The position numbers and the translations under genes were made by a program. Of a DNA stretch of 64,000 nt, positions 34,300 through 60,276 are shown one piece after another. Source of the stretch: Piscicola geometra (lineage: Eukaryota; Annelida; Clitellata; Hirudinida; Piscicolidae); assembly GCA_943735955.1 (NCBI GenBank), contig OX030957.1, forward strand, positions 1,528,501-1,592,500. The letters are read 5' to 3'. The stretch's first letter is position 1; every line of letters begins with the position of its first letter. The notes below the pieces were generated by a model, which was given only the letters and a program-made list of their open reading frames with translations, was not told the origin of the DNA and did not search any database.

Positions 34300-34805
34300 G
34301 GTTGTAGGTTAACTGCACACAAAAGAAAGCACATTGCATGTGTTAAATGCACATTTGATTTTGCACATTTCTTCTTTTTACTGAAAAAACGTTAATTTAG
34401 GGTTAAGGTTAGAATTATGGTTAGGGTTAGGATTAGGGTTAGGGTTAGAGTTAGGGTTAGGGTTTTCAGAAAAATCGCATTTTAAGAATACATGTGCAAA
34501 ATCAAATGTGCATTTAACACACACAATGTGCTTTCTTTTGTGTGCAGTTGGTTGTAGGTTAACTGCACCCGCGCTGCATGTGTTAAATGCACCTTTTCTT
34601 TTGCGCGTTTCTTCTTTTTTACAGAAAAAACGTTAATTTAGGATTAAGGTTAGGGTTAGGATTAGGGTTTTGGTTAGAGTTAGGGTTAGGGTTAGGGTTT
34701 TCAGAAAAATCGCATTTTAAGAAGAAACGCGCAAAAGAAAAGATGCATTTAACACATGCAGCGAGGGTGCAGTTAACCTACAACCTGTGCAGTTCACCTA
34801 TAACC
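34300..34805. mobile_element. foldback MITE dimer with internal TTAGGG-like repeats
   Basis: Ends GGTTGTAGGTTAACTGCAC and the inverted GTGCAGTTCACCTATAACC are flanked by an exact 9-bp duplication GCTGATTAC (34291-34299, 34806-34814). Inside are two tandem hairpin units (about 34300-34550 and 34551-34790). Each has arms of about 80-90 bp (TGTTAAATGCAC and its complement; AAAACG near the loop) around a loop of degenerate TTAGGG repeats (34396-34462 and 34636-34700). A 9-bp duplication would suit a Mutator-like transposase, but an 8-bp reading (CTGATTAC) cannot be excluded. Confidence 0.85.
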
Positions 34806-35914
34806 GCTGATTACAAGTCTAAATTATTGCTTTAGAATTTTTCTGCTTAATTTTTCATAAAAGTCAGTCAAACACTACTGTAGTCAACACAAAGAAAACA
34901 AACGAATCCTTGTTTTTGACATTTTAAATAATAATTTCACCTAATATGTGTATATAATAATTGTAAACTCATAGTTGATTACTCGATATTCAGACAAGAA
35001 AAATGAACTATTCATAATTTTAATTTATTTCATACTTTTTATGCATTTTTTTATACATATTTGTTCCCAGTGAATAAATAATCGAACCATGTTTTTGTCA
35101 AAAAAGTTAGTAAAGGGCCCAATGATCCACATTTGGACACATCACAAAAACCATATAAATATTTGAAAATGTAAGTTTCGATGATAATGCCCCAAACTTA
35201 GATGGAAGAGGAATTATTAATTTATACATAGTATGGATCATGGGGCAGGCTCTTATGGGTAAATATAGACCTATATTAAGAAGTCCATGACTTTAACGTC
35301 TGTAGAAGATGCGAGAGCATGGAAGCCATAGATATCCTACAAACCACAAGTTGTTCATTCCCTTCCCATAATTATGAAACGAAATAAAAAAGGAATGAAC
35401 CCTTTTAAGAGTAACGAAGTTAGATAATATAATAAATGAGTTTGAAATCCTTTTCAGTGAAAAAAGAAAGATTGCCAAATTAATTAAGTGGTTGAAATTT
35501 TAAAACTTAAATGAGTTAAATCTATATCTTCATGGATAAAATACAAGATGCCTAGATCTATCAGAAAAAAATTATGATTAAGATTGCATGACACTTGAAA
35601 AAAATATATTAAAATTTTGAACAATCTTATTTAAGTGGATTTATAATTATTGCATTGATGCCATAAAAAGTCCAAAGTTAATTTATATTAATAGGGGTGA
35701 CCAAGGCATGCCAAGGGGCTAAAAAAGTTATGAACCGCTAATATAAAGCATTTATTAAAGGATTAAATGAGTCAACTGTATTTATTTTTATTACAAAACT
35801 CATTGAATCTTCATTAATTATTTAAATTAAATTAAATTAAATTATTTATAGCATATGTAGTTATACGCTTTAAACTTGAGACACCTTCTTTTTTTAAGCA
35901 AGAAATCAGCTGTT

Positions 35915-38900
35915 ATGGCTTCTTTAAAAAACAAAAAAATTGGCTATTGGTTGACAGATAAGAAGTTGAAAATGCTCAACATTAAACATCTTGAAGTTTT
36001 GTGCAGGTGATTTTTTTATTATAGAACATCATATACTTTCAAGTTGAAAGTTTCAACAGATAAACTAACAATTTTGTTTCAGAGATTTAGGAATTAATCT
36101 TATCAAGGTTTTTTAATTTAAAAAATGGTCAAAATTGTATTTAAATGTATAAACATTTTAAAATATATATATTCAAAAAATTTGAATAATTATTTCTTGA
36201 GCTTTTGAAAGGATTTTAATGTTTATAAAAGTTAGATTTAGAAAAAGATTTTGAAGAACAAGGCCCCTTCGACTTGATCTTTCACAAAATGACTGACCTT
36301 CTCACAAAGTTTGAAAAACAGTCAATTACTTTCCAAAGATTTCAGGTTTGTAGAAAAAAAAATTATTTAAAATTTTTATAATAATTAAAATTAATTTTCA
36401 ATTCAATAATTTCAAACAATTGATAGAGTGCAAATGTATATACTCACCAAAACTTGCAGTTGTATGTACAGAGCCACCAGGAGGTGTGCATCATTGACCC
36501 TCCTCAGAACGTCTTGCGTCTCTTCAACAGAAATGCACTTCACCAGAGCCTTAAGCAGTCTTGTCTTTTCAATGGTTTTGAAGCATTATGAATCTTTCTA
36601 TATCACCTACCTAATCATTTAATTTTCAACAATTTTAGTTTTTTTTCTTGCATTACCTGTTTAAAATAGTTTTGAGGTAACAGAATTTAAAATATTAATT
36701 CTCTTGCTATGCAATATGTTCATCTTTTCCATAAGAGGCACCACTTTGAAATTCATTTCACAGAAGGGGGCATGCTGCCTGAGTCTGTAGAGTTGCTGAG
36801 GAGGGAGGATGCAATGCAGGAGCTTCACTTCCACTCTATCGTCTTCCCCATCAGTTGGTGCTTGTGTCCATTTCTCATTCGACCAGCGGCAACAAAAGTC
36901 CATTATGACGCCACATTTGATAGTTTGCAAGTCGTGTGTGGCTGTGCATTCAAGTGATGCCTCTCATGAGAACAAAACCTCACAGGTTTGCCTGTATTAA
37001 TATTCAAACTTATTGTTTAGTTGGATCGAATTGAATTCTTATAATGTATTTTCTATGAATATTTATAACATTCATAACATAGTTTTATATTGACCTATAG
37101 CGTATTGTAATACATTTGCTAAAGTTATAGGCTTTAATTTCGAAAAATGTATAAAAAAGTATTAAGTTCGATAAATAAATAATGCCTCATAATTGGTAGA
37201 GATCGAATCGATGAAGTTGTAAAACGATTGTTCGAATTGAATAATTGTCGGATTTTCGATACAGAGACACAAATTGTATACCTTGAAACTGCTAGGATGA
37301 TACTTAACTGCTAGGGTGATACTTAACTGTTAGGATGATACTTAACTGCTAGGATGGTACTTAACTGTTAGGATGGTACTTAACTGCTAGGATGATACTT
37401 AACTGCTAGGATGATACTTAACTGCTAGGATGATACTTAACTGCTAGGATGATACTTAACTGCTAGAATGATACTTAACTGCTAGGATGGTACTTAACTG
37501 CTAGGATGGTACTTAACTGCTAGGATGATACTTAACTGTTAGGATGGTACTTAACTGCTAGGATGATACTTAACTGCTAGGATGGTACTTAACTGCTAGG
37601 ATGATACTTAACTGCTAGAATGATACTTAACTGCTAGGATGGTACTTAACTGCTAGGATGATACTTAACTGCTAGGATGATACTTAACTGCTAGGATGAT
37701 ACTTAACTGCTAGGATGGTACTTAACTGCTAGGATGATACTTAACTGCTAGGATGGTACTTAACTGCTAGGATGGTACTTAACTGCTAGGAGGATACTTA
37801 ACTGCTAGGATGATACTTAACTGCTAGGATGGTACTTAACTGCTAGGATGATACTTAACTGCTAGGATGATACTTAACTGCTAGGATGGTACTTAACTGC
37901 TAGGATGATACTTAACTGTTAGGATGATACCTAACTGCTAGGATGATACTTAACTGTTAGGATGATACTTAACTGCTAGGATGATACTTAACTGCTAGGA
38001 TGGTACCTAACTGTTAGGATGATACTTAACTGCTAGGATGGTACATAACTGCTAGGATGATACTTAACTGCTAGGATGATTCTTAACTGCTAGGATGATA
38101 CTTAACTGCTAGGATGATACTTAACTGTTAGGATGATACTTAACTGCTAGGATGGTACTTAACTGTTAGGATGGTACTTAACTGCTAGGATGGTACTTAA
38201 CTGTTAGGATGGTACTTAACTGCTAGGATGAAACTTAACTGTTAGGATGATACTTAACTGTTAGGATGGTACTTAACTGCTAGGATGGTACTTAACTGCT
38301 AGGATGGTACTTAACTGCTAGGATGATACTTAACTGCTAGGATGATACTTAACTGTTAGGATGGTACTTAACTGCTAGGATGGTACTTAACTGCTAAGAT
38401 GATACTTAACTGGTAGGATAATACTCAACTGCTAGGAGGATAATTAGGCGATAATGATAAACCACCCAAGATGACGATAGTTTTGAACGAGGCGGGCCTG
38501 TCAAAGCTCGAGTATCCATGCTTCGTGCAGGCCTTCGTCAACCACAATGCAGTGTTGTGGAAGGTGTACGTGGTGGGAGATGAGCATTTCGTTCTGAAGA
38601 GACCCTCCATCAGAAACCTCTACGCCCACCCAGGTGATGATGATGATGATGGTGTGGGTTATGGTGGTGGTGATGACGATGATAATGATGATGATGATGG
38701 TGATATGTCCCGTCTCTCATACTGCAGATGAGCCTCCAATACACTTCTATAGCAAGCATGTTTCTAAATCTTCATCTTCATCTCCTCTTAACCAGGTATC
38801 ACTTCCATCTATTTTCACTACTACTACTACTAATAATAATAATAATAACAACGGCGAAATAAGTAAAAAAAATATTCTTTTTTAAATATAATCTTTTGAA

Positions 38901-39416
38901 TAAATAAATAAATTTATTGATCGAGTTGTCCAATTTTCAATATTTCCATTTCTTTTATTTTCGGGTGGTTTGTCGTGGAAGCTACCCTAGAAGTTATAAA
39001 TATTGAGTTGTATTTGGCAGTTGGGAGCAGGCGAGGTGGCGGAGGCAAGTGAGGTGGACCTTGCACAGGTGCATCGGGTGGCCAGCTCCTTGAGGCACCT
39101 CCTGCAACTCGATCTTTTCGGCTTCGACGTCATCGTCGAGAAGCAGAGCTGTCGCCTTGTCGTCATCGACATCAACGCCTTTCCCAGTGAGTCTTTTGTT
39201 TTTTTAGATGCATTGTGCAATGGATTTATAATAATAATAGAACTTATTTTCGTTAAATCTGCGTGGTTATATGTAGACATTAATTTCAAAGTTTTGTTTC
39301 ATTCGAACAATGCAGGCTATGATGGAGTCGAAAGTTTCGCTGAATCTCTGATACGATTGTGGGAATGCAAGTTGTTAGCTGTAGAAAAAGCCTTAGAGGG
39401 TGGTTCATGCAAGTGA
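35915..39416 (+). CDS. ITPK1: inositol-tetrakisphosphate 1-kinase
   Basis: Phosphorylates inositol tri- and tetrakisphosphates in the cytosol on the route to higher inositol phosphates. Exon 1 (35915-36006) gives the N-terminal KKIGYWLTDKKLKMLN. A 25-bp microexon (36083-36107) and exon 3 (36232-36345: EEQGPFDLIFHKMTDLL) follow in phase. The exon from 36460 gives HQEVCIIDPPQNVLRLFNRN. A further exon ends at 36982 with IVCKSCVAVHSSDASHENKT, but the segment between 36600 and 36900 could not be assembled in one frame. Exon 38471-38631 gives MTIVLNEAGL and VNHNAVLWKVYVVGDEHFV (ATP-grasp). Then come 38729-38794, 39020-39186 (LDLFGFDVIVE, LVVIDINAFP: metal-binding DIN) and 39316-39416. The 1.5 kb intron before 38471 is mostly a minisatellite. 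Confidence 0.9.
37284..38440. repeat. 19-bp minisatellite, about 60 copies, in an ITPK1 intron
   Basis: Tandem CTGCTAGGATGATACTTAA with C/T (GTTAGG) and A/G (GATGGTACT) variants in irregular order. The array ends about 30 bp before the ITPK1 exon at 38471. Each unit carries a TTAAC branch-point-like motif where it runs into the next. Confidence 0.97.
38634..38704. repeat. (GAT)n tract at an ITPK1 donor
   Basis: GATGAT repeats starting within the donor of the 38471-38631 exon (CCCAG/gtgatgatg) and filling most of the 97-bp intron. Confidence 0.9.
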
Positions 39417-40029
39417 CCTTCAATAATCTTTTACATCTTTTTAAGCGCCATCTTATTACATTATTTCTTGTTTTATAAATAAAAAAAGTAGATTTATTTA
39501 AGAAAGTAGCTTCAATTATTGCATTTAATGAAAAGGGGGGTTGGCATCACTGTTTATGTCCTAATCATAATATATGATAATATTTTACATTAACTGGCAT
39601 TTATTTGACAATATTTAACTTTTAAAAAATGATTTTGAATTACTTAGATTTTAGAATTAAGGAAAAATAAACTGGTTCCATTTTTTTGTTAAATTTTCTA
39701 ATTAAAAAAAATGATTTAGCATTTGAATACAAGATGCGCTTTATACATGGGTGCGTCTTATCCTAGGTATTTTACGGTAGCTCATTCAATAATTAAAACA
39801 GTAAATTGATTTGTTAAATCTCCAACCTAAATAAAACTACATTTATTTTAGTAAATACTCTTCCATGTTAGTTTAACCTTTAAGAATTACTTTTAGGTTT
39901 GCTTTTACAACTAAACGAAACTTATGGAAATTGATATTAGTCTTGATATTAGGGGGTTTTCTGTGTATAAATGTTTTGATAGCTTGCGAAGAATATTATT
40001 TTAACTATTATTTATCAATATATATCAAA
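39417..40029. other. ITPK1-NDST spacer
   Basis: AT-rich DNA holding the ITPK1 3' end (AATAAA at 39477) and the NDST 5' flank. No gene seen. An upstream ATG at 39931 is in frame with NDST, but the start at 40030 gives the better short cytoplasmic tail before the membrane anchor. Confidence 0.55.
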
Positions 40030-48883
<8,854 letters not shown>

Positions 48884-49949
48884 TCAGTCATGAGTCCCTC
48901 ACATTCATTTCCTTCTCGCTGGTTTATTTTTTCTTCCATCGCGGTTTTATCATGTTTCAAACGCTTAGAATCAAGTATATTCTGTTTTCTTGCAGCCAAA
49001 TCATTGATATCTTTTTGCTTACACGTATTTTCTGAGTTCATGTTTGTCCATCATTCGAACACTGTGACACCACTGTCTAGTGAGCATCGCAGTGAAGTGG
49101 GCATTCACAGCTCGTAATCACGTTCAATTTTGTCAATAAAAATCATGGACCGATCTCATTTCTGCAATAGATATTAATCAACCCTGGTGGTTTGGCAAGC
49201 TCGATTAGCTTTGCTTTGGCAAGTGTTAAATGGGGATGGTAGACACACTAATGCCTCACGAAGAGGAGGTGGCAAAAGCAAGAAGCCCACTGAAAGAAAT
49301 AAAAAATAAGTTTTTAAAAACTTTTTTTTGAACATTTTATTTTAATCTTTAAGCTATATATTTCTTGACTGCTAGCAAAGTAATTCATTTTTCTAATGTT
49401 TTTATTATGACGTATTCCTATGGAAGATAACAACATTGGAATCTGTATAATAGACCTAAATGAAAGTTTATAGCATATACTTGTGTCTCTTCATTAGTGC
49501 CTGCATTGAAAGTAAAGAATTCGAATCTAATATATATTTTAATGTAAAGCCTAGAAAACTTTCAAACCTACAACACTAAATACAGAATTTATTATAGCCT
49601 ACTTATCCAATCCTAAATCACGAATGCGTCGAGAATACCTTTATTTTGTAATTACTAAGACTACTTAAAATGATCATTAATTGATTTTTCACAGAAGTCT
49701 TTTGCGAACTTCCCGTTCATGTCAAATTATGGGATTCAGACCGGCCTGTAACGAAACTATGGCAAATTGAGGTTCCGCTTTTTGCCAATTAAGTCTTCAA
49801 GATTATTATTATTATTATTATGGGACAGTTATTTTGAATGAAAAGAATATATCTGAAAGAATATAGTTGTTTTGAGCAATCTTGGTACATGAATTATAGT
49901 TTTGTAAAAATAGCTTTAAAATGCAAGAAATAAATGACAGAGGGCCAAG
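48884..49949. other. NDST-ADAM spacer
   Basis: Holds the NDST 3' flank. No signal-peptide exon for the following ADAM gene could be recognised, though one is expected in or near this stretch. Short frames here are unsupported. Confidence 0.5.
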
Positions 49950-55135
<5,186 letters not shown>

Positions 55136-55736
55136 AATGTTTTTTACATTGTGAAATTATTTTTGAAATTATTTTTTAAATTTTAAATACTCTTGGTTTT
55201 CTTTAGGTATCATTTTACTCAACTTATAATTTTTTCATTGTCCAACTTCAGTTTAAAAAGTTACTAAAAAATGTCGTTAAGATTAAACGAATAAACGATG
55301 AAAAGATAGTTGATTTTTTCTATATTAGAACATAATTAACGAATTCCGAAATTAATAACTGGTTATCTGGGCAGACCAGAGGGCTGTACTGAACTTTTAG
55401 AAACTACAAATATAATATATAGCGGAAAAAACCTTCCTGCGTCCACTTGATAATGATGATGACGATTCACTTTAGCTCATATGCAAAAACTGTAGACGAG
55501 TTCAAACGCATCTAAGCACCTTCAGGACTCAATGGCCAAAAGAAGCACCTAGATATTTTCAAATTTAAAAATCAAACATGGAATTTTAATCATGTCTTTT
55601 CTCATTTACATTATTTCTTAATAATCTGAAAATTCGAGTATGGAAGTACTAACTGGAATCATCGCCTAATGAAACTAAGTAGGTACGTCATGTATTCAGA
55701 GAATGAAAACAACATGTAAAGAATATACATTTTAAA
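55136..55736. other. spacer before the orphan membrane-protein gene
   Basis: 600 bp of AT-rich DNA with no coding signal. Must hold the ADAM 3' UTR and the promoter of the next gene. Confidence 0.55.
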
Positions 55737-58700
55737 ATGCTTTCATTAAAAAAACTGTTGCTCATGTTTTCAATATTTATTATTTGTTTAGAAATTTCAG
55801 CATTGTTTAATGGCTTGAAGAGTGGAAGAAAAGCACATAGAAATAACAAACTTCTTGAAAAGAATAAAAAAGAACCAAAGTCAATCGTCAGCAAAAGAGC
55901 GATAGAAAATCCTTTAGGACACGAAGATTCCTTGTACCAACTGTCTTGTTCAAAACCTAGACAGAACTATTGCTATTTGTACATTTCCCAGTTGCAGAAT
56001 CCGGAAAGAAAATATTTCGTGTCAGAAAGGATGGTCGGGAGAAGTGACGTCGATAACTTCTGTGATTACAATATATATAACAGGGGAACCATTGTGAAAT
56101 CCGTTTTCAAATTTATCACCAATTCCGAATACAAGTATTTGAAAGCTGGCAGCTGCAAGCTAAAAAGATTCAAACAGCACTACAAACTGATTTGTATCAA
56201 TGGTGGAAGGGTGGATGCAACCGATGAAGTGGAAGAGCCAGCATCTTTGCTCTGTCCACTGAAGCCCTTTTTCTTTGACGAAAATTCGACGCTCAAACTG
56301 CTGAATTCCTCGCTAGAGTACACCTTGTGTCCCACGCAAATCAACAACGAAGACTTTTGCGCCTCGATTGGAGCTTTACAAACCAACTTCTTTTACGATT
56401 ATTTTGAGAAGAACGCCCATTCCAGGTACGCTAACCTGCTGTGTGGAAATTTCGACAAAAGAAAAGCCTGGATGCTTGATTATAACTGTGCTATTGAGGT
56501 TATAAAAAGCCGGTGCAATAGGCACAAGCTTGTGAGCATCATGTGCAGCGATGCAACAATAAAGCTGAGAATGTGGAATGTTGATATTTTCTACGATGCT
56601 ACAAGCCACTCTCCAAAAACTATTAATGTCAAGTTAGATGGGAAGAGTTTGCTGAAAATAGTTTATGGAGGCTTTTCTGAAAAATGCAAAGAAATCAACT
56701 TTGACTTCAAAGATAACTGTTTTGTCTACCGCGACGAACTAGTCGACGACACTGTAACCCTCTTTCTGCACTGCACACACTTTAGTGTTATGTTCAACAG
56801 TATGTGTCCACCTCAAAGAAAAAATCAGAAACAAATTCTTTTTTCGTACAGAAGTTATCCAAACAAACCATCAATGCCTCAATCTTTGGTCATTGAGAAT
56901 TATGACCAAACTTACTTTTTAAACGCTTCATTCATGTTCAAGCCGGTTTATCTGCAAGACTTGAAGAAGATTTACAAAGGTGACTACCCCAACTGGATCC
57001 TCTCGAAGGGACCACTAGTTCCGGACCTTGAAACCCTCCACTATGTATTCGCATGGAGATACGAACCGCGTCCAAACAAAGCCCCTGAAAGACTGTTCCG
57101 AGTGGAAAACAAAACAGTTGTTAGGGAAAGTCAGGTCTACGAGCAGTTCTCTCTCGTGGAAAACAAACTAGATCTTGCAATTTGGGCATCCAGATCTTCA
57201 AATCGTGAGCATTAATTCTTTTATTTTTCATTCATATTTAAAGATTACATTGAAAAAAGAATTAATGAAATCCTAATCCAAAAGAGCTCATAACTTCCGT
57301 ACCAAAGCGCTTTCTCCCACACCAAACACAACCTCTCGAACCAATTTCTCTTGCACCAACATTTGAATCTTCATTCACTTTCTACCATCTATTTCATCGA
57401 AATCCATAGCAACCTCCTGCACCAATCACGCCTACCCAACCTCGACAACAGCCTCCGAAGGCCTCGTGGCTGGCAGGTACACCATCGAGCAGAGAATGAG
57501 AAACAGGAAAAACCAAACATTCGCTTCAGAGTGGTCTGCCAATGTGATCGAGTTCCGGCAGCCGCCTTCCTGCCACTTGAGCCTGCACGAGGCGGAAGAG
57601 CTGCTGCGAGTCACGTGTAGCGTCCACTTCTATGGCAACTACGTGCCCAAAGCTCATTTATTAAGTAAGACTTCGTGCTATTTATGTTGAAAATTGACCA
57701 AATTGTAGTCTTTTGATAAATAAAAAACTTGGCCTAACCTTCGAATGATTTTAGAGACCGACCGAAACAGATATTTTTATTTCGGCCGAAACCGAAATTA
57801 GGCCGAAATTAAAATCCCATTTTCGGCCGAAACCGAAATTGAGCCGAAATTGAATATCAATTTTCGGCCGAAACCGAAATTAAACCGAAATTTTAATAAG
57901 ATTTTTGGCCGAAACCGAAGCCGAAACCGAAATTGTTTCCAACTTTTATTAAAAATGAAAAAATAGTATTTAACGATGATAATGTCAGTTGAATAAGTAA
58001 ATCCAAACAAGCGTATATTTTAAGCCAAAAAATAAAATTTGTTGTTGTTGACAGGCTTTGCTTTGGTCAGACTGACATTTTCTAAAAAAAACTTCCAAAT
58101 AGGATTCAACGACATTCTCACAATTTATTTTTGAATTAATCAATCGAAGCCAAATCTTCTCGTTCTTTCGACTTATATATAGTGTTTTTCAAAGCATGGA
58201 TATCTAGAATTCCACATGCTTGTATATCTTATTCGAATAATGTGTGTGTGTGTGTTTGTGTGTTTGTGTGTGTGTGTGCGTGTACCTCTAATAAATCGAC
58301 CCTCTGGATCATTGCCAAAGATGCATTTAACTTTCCCATCACATCTAATAGATATCTTATAGAGATGAGAATCGAACCCAAACTTAATAATTCGAGTTCG
58401 ATTGAGGATATACAGATACTTACTTTTGACAATAACATTTTTTTCAACAAATGTTTTAAGAAATAGAATTTGCTTAAAAAAAGTTTTATTAAATATCATC
58501 ATTGAGCGTATGCCAATTATTTAAATTTCAAATACATGATTGTTGTTCTAGATGCTTGTATATGTTATTCGAATAATTAGTCTGATGACACCCATAAATC
58601 AATCAACCACGATAACTAATAGATATCTAATAGAGAATCGAATCCGAACTCAATAGTTCGATTGAGAATACAGATATATCAGATAAGCTACATAAATAAA

Positions 58701-60276
58701 TAAAAATTTCGGTTTTTCGGTAAATATGAGATCCATTTCGGCCGAAACCGAAATTGAACCGAAATTACAAAATTATTTTCGGCCGAAACCGAAAAATTGC
58801 CGAAATTCTAAAATTAGATTCGGCCGAAACCGAAAAATTGCCGAAACTAAGAAAATTAGCATTTTCGGCGCCGAAACCGAAACCGAACCGAATTTCGGTC
58901 GGTCTCTAAATGATTTGAATAGTTAAAGCTTTATTCCTTCTGAAGTCTCAATAAATTGCCTTTTGTTCTCTTGTGGTATACGTTCCTTTCAGGCCCAATG
59001 GAGTCAGTGTCGAAAGGCGTCGTTCTGAATGATTCGCTGCTTGACGCCATTTCTTACGTCTTCAAAGTCAAATTAAGCCCCTCAATCGTGAGTAGTGAAA
59101 CTATTTGTCCCAAAAAACTAAATACTTTAAAACACTATTTCAGAGGTAAGCTTTATTGAATAGTTGTTAATAAACTTGCGTATAATTTACAAGTAGTTTC
59201 TTTTACGTCCTTTAGAAAGAATACTACACAAAGAAAGCTGAAAAAAGCATTGATGGTAAGGAATTTTATATTATTATTCAAAAAAATAACTAATCAGTTT
59301 TAATTGTTAATTTTATAAAGTATTTTATAGAAGTTTAATGAAGTTACGAAAAGATAGAGCAGTGATGATGGAAATGAGAATAATATTCGTTTTATTGAAA
59401 TTTCCGTCTAAAAATATTACTCAAGATTCTGGAAGTGATGAAAAAGCTGATGAAAAAAGTGATATGTACTGTATTATTTACTACCCAAACGACATTTTTG
59501 AATACAAAAAAAAAGTAAAATGTCAAATAGGTCTGTTACTCAAATCTGACACGTAAAAATTTAACTATCTTCTCTATTATGTTGAATTATATTTCAAACT
59601 GCTGAATTACACACACACAAACCCACACTCCCTCCCCCCCTCTTCCCCTCCACACACACACGCACACACGCACAAACACACACGCCCACACATACACACA
59701 CACAAACACACACACACATAAAAACACACACACTCACAAAAACACACAGACCGAACCCAATTGAATAACTTAATTAGCAACAGAAAATACTCGTTGGCAT
59801 TCTCTCTGGTTCTCTTTGGAGCTTGCATGCTGATGCTGCTCACTCCAGTGGGAATAGTTCTTTTTCTTGTGAGGCGACACCATTTCACGATACCAGAGGG
59901 CCTGAACTCTATCCAGTCCAAAGTTTCGACGAAAATTGTGACACTTAGGCACAAGAAAGTTGCAGACGAAACTCACACTGAAACCACTCCTCGAAATGCC
60001 AAAGCTGCCAAGAAATCAATAGACCTTTCTGCAGCAAACAAAAAAGATGATAAAGACCTATTTACCGAACACAATACATTCAGTGGAATAGCTAGTTTCA
60101 TCTCAGACACCAAAAACTACACAACCTCCGGTAAAACTCCCACTTCCATAAAGGAAGAAAGCATGGTGCCACCAGATGAGAAGGCAGAAAAGAAAGAGTC
60201 TGAAGTTGAACGGAACGATTTTCTTGCCGAAGAACAGTTAAAACGAGCAAGTAGTGAGGATTCCGTTGGAAAATGA
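55737..60276 (+). CDS. single-pass type I membrane protein of unknown family
   Basis: Six exons (55737-57204, 57452-57664, 58993-59087, 59216-59255, 59363-59552, 59778-60276) join in phase to give 834 residues. A signal peptide (LLLMFSIFIICLEISALF) is followed by a basic stretch with KR sites. The Cys-rich ectodomain of about 640 residues contains LSCSKPRQNYCYLYISQ, FVSERMVGRSDVDNFCDYN, NEDFCASIG, SVMFNSMC and RNRKNQTFASEWSANVIEF. One membrane span (SLVLFGACMLMLLTPVGIVLF) starts at about residue 681. A 130-residue cytoplasmic tail rich in Lys, Glu, Ser and Thr follows. I recognise no domain. The first exon is unusually long (1468 bp) for this window. The third intron-side neighbour is a hAT-type MITE (57752-58908) in intron 2. 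The layout suggests a receptor or adhesion protein, but function is unknown. Confidence 0.82.
57752..58908. mobile_element. 1157-bp non-autonomous hAT element with palindromic subterminal repeats
   Basis: Terminal inverted repeats TAGAGACCGACCGAAA (left) and TTTCGGTCGGTCTCTA (right), with an exact 8-bp target duplication AATGATTT at 57744-57751 and 58909-58916. Both subterminal zones carry several copies of TTTCGGCCGAAACCGAAATT (five or so on the left, four on the right). The middle is AT-rich with a (TG)n tract and no transposase frame. Confidence 0.93.
59605..59757. repeat. CA-rich tract in the last intron of the orphan gene
   Basis: Imperfect CA repeats with CCC and AAA interruptions, 25 bp before the acceptor of the membrane-span exon. 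Confidence 0.88.

Larger units (their letters stand above)
31428..35914. other. AT-rich gap with direct repeats and a foldback element
   Basis: About 4.5 kb without a supported gene. It holds three direct repeats (33567-33890) and the telomere-repeat foldback (34300-34805). A small dispersed motif, ATAGATATCCTACAAACAAC, occurs near 32048 and 35325 (there with one change), with an inverted relative near 27830. The 3' UTR of the fibrinogen-related gene probably ends near 31600 (AATAAA at 31581). Confidence 0.6.

Noticed and set aside
34380..34720. Telomere or chromosome-fusion site
   Set aside because: The TTAGGG-like repeats are short, degenerate and confined to the loops of a transposon with its own target duplication.
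37284..38440. CRISPR-like array
   Set aside because: Units are contiguous 19-mers without unique spacers, in an intron of an animal gene; it is a minisatellite.
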